This document shows positions 1 through 7,428 of a DNA stretch of 64,000 nucleotides, piece by piece. Position numbers and translations under genes: made by a program. The DNA is from Lachnospiraceae bacterium (lineage in GTDB: Bacteria; Bacillota; Clostridia; Lachnospirales; Lachnospiraceae): NCBI GenBank assembly GCA_910574865.1, contig CAJTDN010000011.1:124001-188000 (forward strand). Reading direction: 5' to 3'. How positions within the stretch are numbered: the first letter of the stretch is position 1; every line of letters begins with the position of its first letter. Under the pieces are notes generated by a model. It did no database searches, was not told the DNA's origin, and saw nothing but the letters and a program-made list of their open reading frames with translations.

Positions 1-95
1 GTTCTGCGCGCCCCAAAATAAGGAAGTTCTTTTCGCCGGATCTGGCCTACGGCCTTGCCAATCTCAAAGAACGACCTCGCACCAAGCTCATCCAT
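1..95 (-). CDS. Possible start of a partial CDS running off the left edge
   Basis: An ATG at position 95 opens the only frame without a stop to the window edge, about 31 codons beginning MDELGARSFF. It lies just downstream of fliE on the same strand, where another flagellar gene is expected. The ribosome site is weak and the 31 residues match neither the usual FlgC nor FliF N-terminus that I know. It could be the next motility gene or a chance opening. Confidence 0.25.
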   Translation of the reverse strand, partial: MDELGARSFFEIGKAVGQIRRKELPYFGARR

Positions 96-128
96 CGCTA
101 TCGCCCGGATTCACCAAGTTGCTTTCGG

Positions 129-440
129 TCAAATCGACATCCTCATTAATTCATTGAACGTCTCCACGGCCTTATTGCGCAAGGACACCAGCAAGTCAAC
201 CGACAGCTGGAGCTCCGCCTGCGCGATTGGCACCGTGTGCGCGTCGTCAATCTGTCCCGTGGCCAAAAGGTACTCCTTGTTCTCCAAATCCCGTTCCGCC
301 ATCTCCACGTTGTTTATGGCGTCGTAAAAATAATCCTTGAAAAAGGAACCCACCGTCTCCTCCGCCGTGGTCGCCTTCTTCGTAATTATGCCGCCCTCTC
401 CAAACTGAAGCGGCTGAATCGGTGTGATAAACTCTGGCAT
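129..440 (-). CDS. fliE: Flagellar hook-basal body complex protein FliE
   Basis: A 103-residue protein whose second half has the helical FliE pattern (DAHTVPIAQAELQLSVDLL, then RNKAVETFNELMRM). FliE joins the MS ring to the proximal rod and is a rod-type export substrate. The start at 440 is chosen because an AGGAGAGG ribosome site lies just upstream; a longer reading from 479 would pass through that site. It follows flgB after only about 70 bp, so the two are probably co-transcribed, and the flgC gene usually found between them is absent. The N-terminal part (PEFITPIQPLQFGEGG) resembles short clostridial FliE proteins. Confidence 0.9.
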   Translation of the reverse strand: MPEFITPIQPLQFGEGGIITKKATTAEETVGSFFKDYFYDAINNVEMAERDLENKEYLLATGQIDDAHTVPIAQAELQLSVDLLVSLRNKAVETFNELMRMSI

Positions 441-511
441 GATACAATCCTCTCCTATTCTCTTAAGAATCCCTTCCAATCGTTCCCTCCATCCATGAAA
501 CGGCCAAGGGA

Positions 512-889
512 CTACCCCTTGATAACCGAGGACAACCTCGCGATGTCACTATTAATGGAAGAAAGCATGTACTGGTACTGGATGGCGGTTCTTGTCAGTT
601 CCGTCTGCTCCGTGTCTTCAAGCACGTTGTTCCCGTCAAGCCTCGCGCTCTCCGTCTCCGACCGCTTGACCTGCCATACCGCACCTTTTGCCGCCCCGCG
701 AACCGCGTCACGGTTTCCCGACGCCGTGCGCAACGCGCTGCGGTACGTATCCTCGAACGTCACATACTTCGCCTTGTACCCCGGCGTATCCACGTTCGCG
801 ATGTTCTCCAGCGATGCCGCCATCTTCGTCCACAAATAATCCAACGACCTTCTGCCGACAAGGATGTTGTTTCCAAAAATATCGTTCAT
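512..889 (-). CDS. flgB: Flagellar basal-body rod protein FlgB
   Basis: A 125-residue protein with the rod-protein signature ENIANVDTPGYKAKYVTFED near residues 28-47, which marks FlgB/FlgC/FlgF/FlgG proteins. The ending, TAIQYQYMLSSINSDIARL, is the FlgB C-terminal helix that packs in the proximal rod. Length is normal for FlgB. The ATG at 889 follows an AGGTAGAG ribosome site. It begins the leftward flagellar operon in the window, with fliE directly behind it. The N-terminus (MNDIFGNNILVGRRSLDYL) is less typical than the centre. Confidence 0.9.
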   Translation of the reverse strand: MNDIFGNNILVGRRSLDYLWTKMAASLENIANVDTPGYKAKYVTFEDTYRSALRTASGNRDAVRGAAKGAVWQVKRSETESARLDGNNVLEDTEQTELTRTAIQYQYMLSSINSDIARLSSVIKG

Positions 890-1178
890 AATCTCTACCT
901 ACCCACTTTCATCATGATATCCATTAACACTATTAGCAGTACGCCACACTTATACCAATATTGGCTTAAAGTTTAACTTGAAAAATATGTATGAAACAAG
1001 TGCGAAAACTCTCTAGATTAAGATACCACATACTTTTCGCTCTGTCAACTTTCCCTCCTTATTTTTTTCTAAAAATCTAATGACAATTTTAGGGAAATCG
1101 TCGCATGGCGCCCGCGCCAAAACCCGCCTTGGACAAAAAAACTCGCAAAAGACTTATTTCTATGTGTTCTTGTGTCGA

Positions 1179-1233
1179 TTATATTATAGATTGGGTTTGC
1201 ATAAAGGGGTTATTATGCTATTATATTATAGAT
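1179..1233. repeat. Two copies of a 13-bp AT-rich direct repeat
   Basis: TTATATTATAGAT occurs at 1179-1191 and again at 1221-1233, 42 bp apart. A TTGCAT at 1197-1202 lies upstream of the second copy, so that copy may be a promoter -10 region. The repetition could also be a regulator site. Confidence 0.5.
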
Positions 1234-1280
1234 AGGAGGGTGAGAGAAGCGATTGATAAGGGAAAGGCCAAGCCGGCATC

Positions 1281-1297
1281 GAAACCATGATGGTTTC
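1281..1297. promoter_or_regulatory. Perfect 8-bp dyad, possible operator
   Basis: GAAACCAT, one G, then ATGGTTTC form a perfect inverted repeat. It sits in the non-coding region about 310 bp upstream of the chemoreceptor start. Size and symmetry fit a dimeric repressor site; no regulator is implied. Confidence 0.35.
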
Positions 1298-1366
1298 CAC
1301 CGGCGCGTATGCGCTCGACGTATACAAGCCTTTTAACGGACGCGTCGCGTCCAACTCGCGCAGGGC

Positions 1367-1570
1367 GCACCGGTCATCAAGGGTGTAAAGTGATGTTTTG
1401 GGTTGACGTCACGGCATCCACCAACACATGGCACATCGGTTTTCAAGATTATGGAGTGGTGTTTTGGGTTGAACGCCACGACACCCGTTTGCACATGCCA
1501 TGTCGCACCGGCCATCAAGCGCGTGAAGCGGTGTTTGGGTTGACACTGCAACATCCGCCCGCGCATGGCG
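1367..1570. repeat. Three imperfect direct repeats of about 64-74 bp
   Basis: Units begin near 1367, 1431 and 1505. Each has a GCAC..CGG..TCAAG start and a nearly identical core GTGTTTTGGGTTGA (1393-1406, 1458-1472 and 1531-1543), and ends near a CATG. The array ends about 40 bp before the chemoreceptor start, so a regulatory role is plausible. It lacks the regular spacing of a CRISPR array. Confidence 0.65.
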
Positions 1571-1607
1571 CAACTGATACTAAATATTACAAAGCGAGGA
1601 TAACAAA

Positions 1608-3404
1608 ATGAAAAATTTAGACGTGAAGAAAAAAATCATACTTTCTTTCGGTATCGTACTCGTCTGTTTTGCCATTGCCGTCGTATTTTCGATTCTTGGC
1701 ATGAGTTCCACGGCCGAAAGATACACGACGTTTTATTCCATGAGGCATGAATCGACCCTACGTGCACAGTCCATTCACGAAGACCTCGAAACTTCCAGGC
1801 TGAACCTGCTTCTTGCACAAGCCGCGGACGCATCTCAGGCAAAGAGCTTGATTGCCACGGCAGAGACTTCTTTGGCCAACATCGAGGAGGATCTGGCTTG
1901 GTTTGACAGCAATTTCGATGGGGACACCACCTTGTTGAAGGAGTTCAAGAGCACCTTGTCCACCGTAAAGAGCGTGCAAAGCGAAATCATAAAGGTGCTC
2001 CAGGAGAACACGGATGACGGCAAACAGAAGTCATTGGAACTTATCACGGATGACTACATGCCGGCCATCACTTCTGCCGAAAGTAGCATCGGCTCGTTCA
2101 GCGACGCACAAAACCAGCTCGCCAAGAGCAATTATGAGACCGCAATGAACAACCAACGGCTGCAGATGATAGTGGCGGTCCTGCTTTCTACCGCCGCGGT
2201 CTTGTTCGCGGTCATCATGGCCGTCTTCCTATTAAAGGCAATCATCGTCCCGATCAAGGAAATGGTGAAAGCCATGGATGCTATTGCGCAAGGCAATTTG
2301 CAAATAAACGTGAGCTACGATGCCAACGACGAATTTGGCCACTTGGCAGGCAGCATGAAAAAGGCCGTATCCTCCTTGCGGGCAATCATCAAGGACATGG
2401 ATTTCTTGTTAAAGTCATTGTCGGATGGAGACTTCACGGTCATCAGCCAGAACCGTGGCATGTATATCGGCGATTACACGCCTTTGCTGACATCCATCAG
2501 AAGCCTGAAGCAGAACGTAAGCGACACGCTTCTTCAAATTAACGAGGCTTCCAACCAGGTAGCTTCCGGCTCCGACCAGGTGTCTTCTGGTGCGCAGGCC
2601 CTTTCCCAGGGTGCAACCGAACAGGCTTCCTCCGTTCAGGAGTTGGCCGCCACCATCCATGAGATTTCCAGCCGTATCGAGCAGAACGCGTCCAGCGCGA
2701 GATCTGCCAGCGAGAAATCCGACGCCGTGAAAGAACACGCGGAAGAAAGCAGCCGACGCATGCAGGAGATGCTTTCCGCTATGGAGAACATCAGCAACAC
2801 GTCCGGGGAAATCGGCAAGATTATCAAGACCATCGAGGACATCGCGTTCCAGACCAACATCCTGGCGCTGAACGCCGCTGTAGAGGCCGCAAGGGCAGGC
2901 ACGGCGGGCAAGGGCTTCGCGGTAGTGGCCGACGAAGTACGGAACCTGGCCGGGAAGTCCGCGGAGGCTTCCAAGAACACCGCCGCCTTGATCGAGAGTT
3001 CCTTGAAAGCGGTCGAGGACGGAACCAAGATTGCCAACGACACCGCCCAGGCTCTGGGCGAAGTGGTGACGGGTGTCGAGGACGTTACGGTGACCATCGA
3101 CCTAATTTCTTCCGCAAGCGAAGAGCAGGCTGACGCCACGAAACAAGTGACGCAGGGCATTGACCAGATTTCCAGCGTGGTACAGACCAACTCCGCGACG
3201 GCAGAGCAAAGCGCGGCCGCCAGCGAACAGTTGTCCGGACAGTCACACATGCTCAAGAGCCTGGTTGCCCAGTTCAAGTTGACAGACGGCAACGGATTTT
3301 CCAGCAGCCCGGCACCAGCGCCGACCCCGGCACCGGCACCGGTCAGCACTTATGACGATTCCTATGGTTCATCCTCATATATGGACATGAACGACAAGTA
3401 TTGA
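1608..3404 (+). CDS. Methyl-accepting chemotaxis protein
   Basis: A 598-residue transmembrane chemoreceptor. A first membrane segment lies at about residues 10-32. An extracellular, mostly helical ligand domain of four-helix-bundle type follows, then a second membrane segment at about 187-209, a HAMP domain to about 262, and a long cytoplasmic coiled coil. The signalling tip is clear near residues 404-455 ([21 protein letters not shown], then [13 protein letters not shown]). It should control CheA through CheW. The C-terminus has an alternating Pro-Ala linker and no obvious CheR-tethering pentapeptide. The start follows a GCGAGGA ribosome site. A strong terminator follows, so it is probably monocistronic. 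Confidence 0.95.
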   Translation: MKNLDVKKKIILSFGIVLVCFAIAVVFSILGMSSTAERYTTFYSMRHESTLRAQSIHEDLETSRLNLLLAQAADASQAKSLIATAETSLANIEEDLAWFDSNFDGDTTLLKEFKSTLSTVKSVQSEIIKVLQENTDDGKQKSLELITDDYMPAITSAESSIGSFSDAQNQLAKSNYETAMNNQRLQMIVAVLLSTAAVLFAVIMAVFLLKAIIVPIKEMVKAMDAIAQGNLQINVSYDANDEFGHLAGSMKKAVSSLRAIIKDMDFLLKSLSDGDFTVISQNRGMYIGDYTPLLTSIRSLKQNVSDTLLQINEASNQVASGSDQVSSGAQALSQGATEQASSVQELAATIHEISSRIEQNASSARSASEKSDAVKEHAEESSRRMQEMLSAMENISNTSGEIGKIIKTIEDIAFQTNILALNAAVEAARAGTAGKGFAVVADEVRNLAGKSAEASKNTAALIESSLKAVEDGTKIANDTAQALGEVVTGVEDVTVTIDLISSASEEQADATKQVTQGIDQISSVVQTNSATAEQSAAASEQLSGQSHMLKSLVAQFKLTDGNGFSSSPAPAPTPAPAPVSTYDDSYGSSSYMDMNDKY

Positions 3405-3418
3405 TTTCATTTCGAAAC

Positions 3419-3450
3419 AAAACCCCGCGGCGATTGTCGCGGGGTTTTTA
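3419..3450 (+). terminator. Rho-independent terminator after the chemoreceptor gene
   Basis: CCCCGCG and CGCGGGG arms enclose a short loop and are followed by TTTTTA. It lies 15 bp after the chemoreceptor stop codon. Confidence 0.9.
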
Positions 3451-3540
3451 CTGTTCGTTTGATTTTAATTCGAAGCCAAACGGCCGATGCACGAAAGTCT
3501 CCCGACCTCCCATGCACTGGCACGTCCATAGCCAGCGCCT

Positions 3541-4341
3541 TTACAAGTACCTGCCCTTCTCCTCGTCTTCCTCATCATCCGTAATGCCAAGGGCCAGTCC
3601 CGTCCTCTGTTCCAAATCCAGCTTCATCTGCTCCATCATCATTTTGAAAACCTGGGAACAGTCCAAGTCAAGCGCACTTAACGCACCCGGCGTGGAACTT
3701 CCCGACACTCCGCCGAGTCCGGATGCCCCAGCCAGCCCAAGCGGCATGCCCGAAGCCACGTACTGTTCCGTGCAGATGTCCTGCCCCGCGTACTCCAAGA
3801 CACGGGATATGTAGGCCTGCGTCTCCTTAAACGGCGGAACCCCTCCGTACTTCGCCACGTTCCCGCTTCCCGCGTTATAAGCCGCGAGCGCGAGCCGCAC
3901 GTCGCCTTGGTACTGGTTCAAAAGAGAGGCCAGGTAACGTGCGCCTCCCATGATGTTCTCCCTCGCGTCATAAGCGTCCCGTACTCCAAGGGACGCGGCC
4001 GTGGAGGGCATGAGCTGCATCACCCCCATGGCCCCGCAATGCGAGGTGGCCGACGCGTCGAAACCCGATTCCGCCTTTCCCACCGCCTTCAAAAGCCGCA
4101 CGTCCACTCCCGTGGCCAACGACGCCTCCTCGAAAATATCATCCATGGGAGTCGCCATTCCGCCGCGCGTCTGCGTCATGCCCTCCAGCAACTGGCGGAA
4201 CGACCCTTGCCGCACCCTCGCGGCGTCACCCGCCTGGTAGTTCGCGGCACCCGTGCCATAATTTCCATAAACACCATAACCGTTTCCCGCCCTGCCGGTC
4301 TGGGCAAGGTTCATAAGCATGTAAAACTGACTCATGTCCAT
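3541..4341 (-). CDS. Lytic transglycosylase, SLT domain
   Basis: A 266-residue protein with a family 1 lytic transglycosylase domain at about residues 70-190. The catalytic glutamate is E91 in KAESGF, followed by GVMQLMP and ALAAYNAG, the standard SLT motifs. It cleaves peptidoglycan without hydrolysis; beside flagellar genes it may open the wall for rod passage, as FlgJ or SltF does elsewhere. The start at 4341 is chosen from the GAGGAAG ribosome site; a longer reading to 4533 would run into the promoter region. No signal peptide is evident, so export could be through the flagellar apparatus. The tail is Gly/Ser-rich and then acidic. Confidence 0.85.
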   Translation of the reverse strand: MDMSQFYMLMNLAQTGRAGNGYGVYGNYGTGAANYQAGDAARVRQGSFRQLLEGMTQTRGGMATPMDDIFEEASLATGVDVRLLKAVGKAESGFDASATSHCGAMGVMQLMPSTAASLGVRDAYDARENIMGGARYLASLLNQYQGDVRLALAAYNAGSGNVAKYGGVPPFKETQAYISRVLEYAGQDICTEQYVASGMPLGLAGASGLGGVSGSSTPGALSALDLDCSQVFKMMMEQMKLDLEQRTGLALGITDDEEDEEKGRYL

Positions 4342-4443
4342 TGGAAGCTTCCTCTTTTCTGTTAGAATTCGTCTTATTTTCCAAACTTTTCCTTCCCGGT
4401 GGCCTTCCGCCACATTTTCTTTTCTTAAAATGAAGGATTCTTC

Positions 4444-4511
4444 TTGTAGTTTTGACAACATTAATGTTATAATAACACATAAAGAGGTCGAGGTCAAAAG
4501 GAATTTTGACC
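4444..4511. promoter_or_regulatory. Overlapping divergent promoters with an operator-like dyad
   Basis: On the minus strand, TTGACC (4492-4497) and TATTAT (4469-4474) are separated by 17 bp and point at the transglycosylase gene. On the plus strand, TATAAT (4468-4473) has a weaker TTGTAG 18 bp upstream and points at the PilZ gene. The two -10 boxes overlap, so the promoters should compete. GGTCAAAA, GGAA, TTTTGACC (4492-4511) is a perfect dyad over the minus-strand -35 and in the PilZ leader. Confidence 0.6.
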
Positions 4512-4547
4512 CTATGGCACCACATTTTATCAAAAGGGGGTCTTTTT

Positions 4548-5216
4548 ATGTTATTTTATGATTGCAAAAAGGCAAGCATCTACTCTTTAAACAACGTCTT
4601 CCTATGCGATGCCGCCGTGTCAGACATAAAAAAGGATTCCGTGACGCTTACCATCAACGGGTCGAGCGCGGACATCCTTTCATCTGAAGTATACGTGGTC
4701 TTTTACGATTCCACGAAAGGACTCGTCAAAAACTTCTGCGAACTCTCGATGTACAAAGAAGACATGGTCTCCCCCGGAGTGTTCCACAGCCGCGTGCATT
4801 GTGACATCGGACGTGAGATTTCCGTGGAGCAGCGCCGCAACGACGTGAAAGTTCCGGTCAACATCCCGGTCAGCCTCTCGCATGCCGGCGGGAACACGGC
4901 CGCCGTCCTCCGCAACTTGAGCGCGGGCGGAACGTTCTTCGTCTGCGACTACGCGTTCCCGCCCGGCAGCGAAGTGGAATTTTCCTTCGCCCCGCAGCAA
5001 GGCGCCGCGCCCATTACCGTAAGCGCCCGCGTATTGCGCGTCCAGGAAGGCGACGCGCTTGCAGGCATCCTGGGCGGCACCGCGGACATCACGGAGGGAA
5101 TGATGGGCTACGGCTGCCAGTTCATGGAGTTGCCGTCTCGTACCGAGGCGGCAATCCGCAACCACGTATTCCGGCTTGACCTTGACCGCCGCCGGAAAGC
5201 CCCGCCGGAATACTAA
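4548..5216 (+). CDS. PilZ-domain protein, YcgR-like
   Basis: A 222-residue protein with an N-terminal beta-rich half (about 1-90) and a PilZ domain (about 92-215). PilZ proteins bind c-di-GMP, and YcgR types slow the flagellar motor. The binding elements are QRRNDVK at 95-101 and NLSAGG at 123-128. The usual second arginine of the RxxxR element is lysine 101, so binding may be altered. The start at 4548 is set by AAAAGGGGG eight bases upstream. The gene diverges from the lytic transglycosylase and converges on the fhlB-like gene. Confidence 0.85.
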   Translation: MLFYDCKKASIYSLNNVFLCDAAVSDIKKDSVTLTINGSSADILSSEVYVVFYDSTKGLVKNFCELSMYKEDMVSPGVFHSRVHCDIGREISVEQRRNDVKVPVNIPVSLSHAGGNTAAVLRNLSAGGTFFVCDYAFPPGSEVEFSFAPQQGAAPITVSARVLRVQEGDALAGILGGTADITEGMMGYGCQFMELPSRTEAAIRNHVFRLDLDRRRKAPPEY

Positions 5217-5228
5217 TTTCCACAACAA

Positions 5229-5256
5229 AAGGGGAAGGGCTCATCGCCCTCCCCCG
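5229..5256 (-). terminator. Hairpin terminator between convergent genes
   Basis: GGGGAAGGGC, TCATC, GCCCTCCCCC form a stem-loop. Read on the minus strand it is followed by TTTTGTTG, so it should end the leftward fhlB-like transcript and may also block the PilZ transcript. Confidence 0.75.
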
Positions 5257-5260
5257 GCAC

Positions 5261-5653
5261 TTACTCTTGTCCTTCGGCGCCTGCCTCTTCCGCGTGCCCT
5301 TCCCCGACGGGCGCCTCTTCCCCTTCCACTTGTCCTTCCCCGGATGCCGCCCCTTTCTCCGCCTGCTCCGCATCCTTTTTCTTTCCCGGAACGTAACCGA
5401 GAAAATAAATGTAAATGTCGATGATTGCCTGGTAAAGTTCCACCGGTATCTCCGATCCGAGGTCGAGCTGCGTCAACATCGTCGCCAGGGAGTTGTCCTC
5501 GTACACCGGCACTCCCGCTTCCTGGGCGACTTCCACCATCCGCTCCGCCAGGTATCCCATGCCGGAGGCCACGATTATCGGGGCCGCGTTTTTATTCTCA
5601 TCGTAGGACAGCGCGACCGCCTTCTTATTTAATATGTCATTGAACTTTGGCAT
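5261..5653 (-). CDS. FlhB C-terminal-domain homologue (FhlB-like export switch protein)
   Basis: A 130-residue soluble protein that matches only the cytoplasmic C-terminal domain of FlhB/YscU (about residues 8-88: VALSYDENKNAAPIIVASG, then LYQAIIDIYIYFLGYV). The membrane part and the self-cleaving NPTH motif are missing, as in the separate FhlB/YlqH proteins of Firmicutes. It probably modulates export-gate specificity. The last 35 residues are Glu/Gly/Ala-rich and low in complexity. The start is supported by AGGGAAGGA. It follows the FliK-like gene, the same order as ylqG-ylqH in Bacillus. Confidence 0.85.
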   Translation of the reverse strand: MPKFNDILNKKAVALSYDENKNAAPIIVASGMGYLAERMVEVAQEAGVPVYEDNSLATMLTQLDLGSEIPVELYQAIIDIYIYFLGYVPGKKKDAEQAEKGAASGEGQVEGEEAPVGEGHAEEAGAEGQE

Positions 5654-5846
5654 TTGTCGAATTCCTTCCCTCTGTATTATTTAAACGGTCTGGCCGCTCC
5701 CGTTCGCAAAACGCGCCTAAAGGCGCTTCCCGCCACATTCGTGGCTCTTTTTGCTCATGAACAAGCGCTTCCTCAGACCGCCGGCAGTCCGCCAAATCCA
5801 TGCAAGCATGATTTGTCGTCCTTTGGCTGTCTGGCCAAGCTGTAAT
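5654..5846. repeat. Spacer with a dispersed hairpin element
   Basis: This 193-bp gap holds GCGCC-TAAA-GGCGC at about 5714-5728 and the element at 5781-5815, whose arms CAAATC-CATGC and GCATG-ATTTG form a hairpin. A nearly identical core (CGGCAGT, CGCCAAAT, CCATGCAAGCATG) recurs at 14766-14794, which makes it a dispersed repeat. Confidence 0.55.
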
Positions 5847-7274
5847 CTACACCTTCACGTTTATCGAATTCCTTCTCTCAAATATCTGCGGAAACGCCTC
5901 CGATATCGCAATGGATTCCTTGCTGCTGCCCAGAAACAACTCTTTCGCCTCCAGCCCGTTTCGCTCCAGTATCCGCGCCAACTCGTCGCGAATCTCGCCC
6001 TCCTTGCCATCCAGCACCTCCGGGAAGTTCAACTGGAGGTTTACCTTCCCGCCCTGGTAAACGAAATAGAGGTCAAAAAATCCCAAATCCTGGATGTCGA
6101 ATTTGACGAGGCCCTGAACCATCTTTTCCTCCTCGCCAGCCTTGGATTCCTTTCCCGCGTCCGGATCCACCCACATTTCGGCGAACATCAGCCTATCGTC
6201 CACCTGCATGGGCAGCATCATGTGGAGCACGGGCATGTACACGCTTTCATTGAGGAGGATCGAAGTCATCATGTTGCGGTAGACCTGCTTCTGCTCAAAA
6301 TTCGCCCCCTCCTTCATCCCCTTTTCAATCATGGCCGCGAACTCTTTCATCCACTGGTTCTTCTCCACCGCCTTCTCAAAATCCGTGGATGCCAGCGCCC
6401 TCATCAGGTCTTCCGGCTTGAACCCCTTGAAATACTTTTGCATGAGCGGGTATTCCATCAGTTCCTCAAACTTCTCCATCACCCGCTGCGCGTCCCCGTT
6501 TTCATAACGCGCCGTGAGCGCCGCCAGAAACGCCGTGTTTTCCCGCACATGGCCGCGGTCATGCGTGCCGCCGATATACTGGTTCAAGTATGGAAGCATC
6601 TTTCCCTTCACGACGGAAGCGTTCTGGGCCGTCGCCCTGGCATTGGCGAAATCCATCTGCTCCTGCATCTCCTCCATGCGGGCACGCCCGCTTTCAAACA
6701 TGCCGTCCTTGATTTTCTCCATCGTCTGCTCCATCTGGTTTAAGACGTGCCGCCCTTCCGCCATGTCCGTGTACCGCTTTATGAACTCCAGGATTCCGCT
6801 TCTTAGTTCCACGTTCGGAGTCTCGCCCATGACCTGCCGAAGCAATGAGAAGAACGCCCCCTGGAAACGAATCACCGCGTTTCCCTGCTCCTTCAAGAAA
6901 GCCAGCATGTTCTGCGGCTCGACCTGAATCATCTCAAGGAAACGCGAGAGCTCCTGCGCGGAATTCTCCCCCAGGCCGGACTTGACCAGGTTGCCAAGCC
7001 GCTCGAAAAGGAGGGTGGCAAACTCCTCCGTCATGACCGCCCCATCCTTGATCTGGGACAAGAAGCCCTCGAAATTGGACTGGTACTGGAATTTCATTCC
7101 CACGTTTTGTTCTTGTGCGGCCGAATCACTCCTCGCGTCCGGCCGGACGACCTGGTTGGGCACGACCGGCCCCTGGATTCGGGGATCCGGCGCCTTGTTC
7201 GCCGTATCCGTCCTCTGCTGCAACGGGCTGTCATATCCGGTCAGAGGAGTCGTAACTCTCAAAATATTTGACAT
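5847..7274 (-). CDS. FliK/YlqG-like flagellar protein, divergent
   Basis: A 475-residue soluble, mostly helical protein with no confident enzyme motif. The last about 110 residues (FDIQDLGFFDLYFVYQGG, then VNLQLNF) resemble the hook-length control C-terminal fold, and the gene directly precedes the fhlB-like gene as ylqG precedes ylqH in Bacillus. Residues 1-60 are Pro/Gln-rich and likely disordered; residues 60-350 are helical and rich in Met and Glu. The start follows AGGTG. A role in flagellar assembly is inferred from context more than from sequence identity. Confidence 0.55.
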   Translation of the reverse strand: MSNILRVTTPLTGYDSPLQQRTDTANKAPDPRIQGPVVPNQVVRPDARSDSAAQEQNVGMKFQYQSNFEGFLSQIKDGAVMTEEFATLLFERLGNLVKSGLGENSAQELSRFLEMIQVEPQNMLAFLKEQGNAVIRFQGAFFSLLRQVMGETPNVELRSGILEFIKRYTDMAEGRHVLNQMEQTMEKIKDGMFESGRARMEEMQEQMDFANARATAQNASVVKGKMLPYLNQYIGGTHDRGHVRENTAFLAALTARYENGDAQRVMEKFEELMEYPLMQKYFKGFKPEDLMRALASTDFEKAVEKNQWMKEFAAMIEKGMKEGANFEQKQVYRNMMTSILLNESVYMPVLHMMLPMQVDDRLMFAEMWVDPDAGKESKAGEEEKMVQGLVKFDIQDLGFFDLYFVYQGGKVNLQLNFPEVLDGKEGEIRDELARILERNGLEAKELFLGSSKESIAISEAFPQIFERRNSINVKV

Positions 7275-7428
7275 TTTTTCACCTACTATTATTTTTATAT
7301 TATTTTTTGCCGTTTTCGGTCGATATATAAATTAATCAGAATGTGTTGACATTAGAGTAACATATTTTACTCACAGTTGGCAATATTTTCGAGCAAATTT
7401 TATGTTAAGATAAGGTGGTGCAGACATT

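Larger units (their letters stand above)
890..1607. other. Long intergenic region between flgB and the chemoreceptor gene
   Basis: About 720 bp with no convincing gene. It must hold the divergent promoters for flgB and the chemoreceptor. Visible inside are a 13-bp direct repeat, a 17-bp dyad and three imperfect 64-74 bp repeats, listed separately. Short readings here (for example 1309-1611) are open because of the repeats and have no convincing ribosome site or family. Confidence 0.6.

Noticed and set aside
1105-1290. A short basic reading frame upstream of the repeats
   Set aside because: It spans the AT-rich direct repeats and likely promoter sequence and has no ribosome site.
1309-1611. 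A 100-codon rightward reading frame ending on the chemoreceptor start codon
   Set aside because: It is open because of the three DNA repeats, has no clear ribosome site and resembles no family; the overlap with the ATG is probably chance.
5751-6743. A 330-codon rightward reading frame rich in His and Leu
   Set aside because: It is a shadow of the FliK-like gene on the other strand; the composition is that of a complementary frame.
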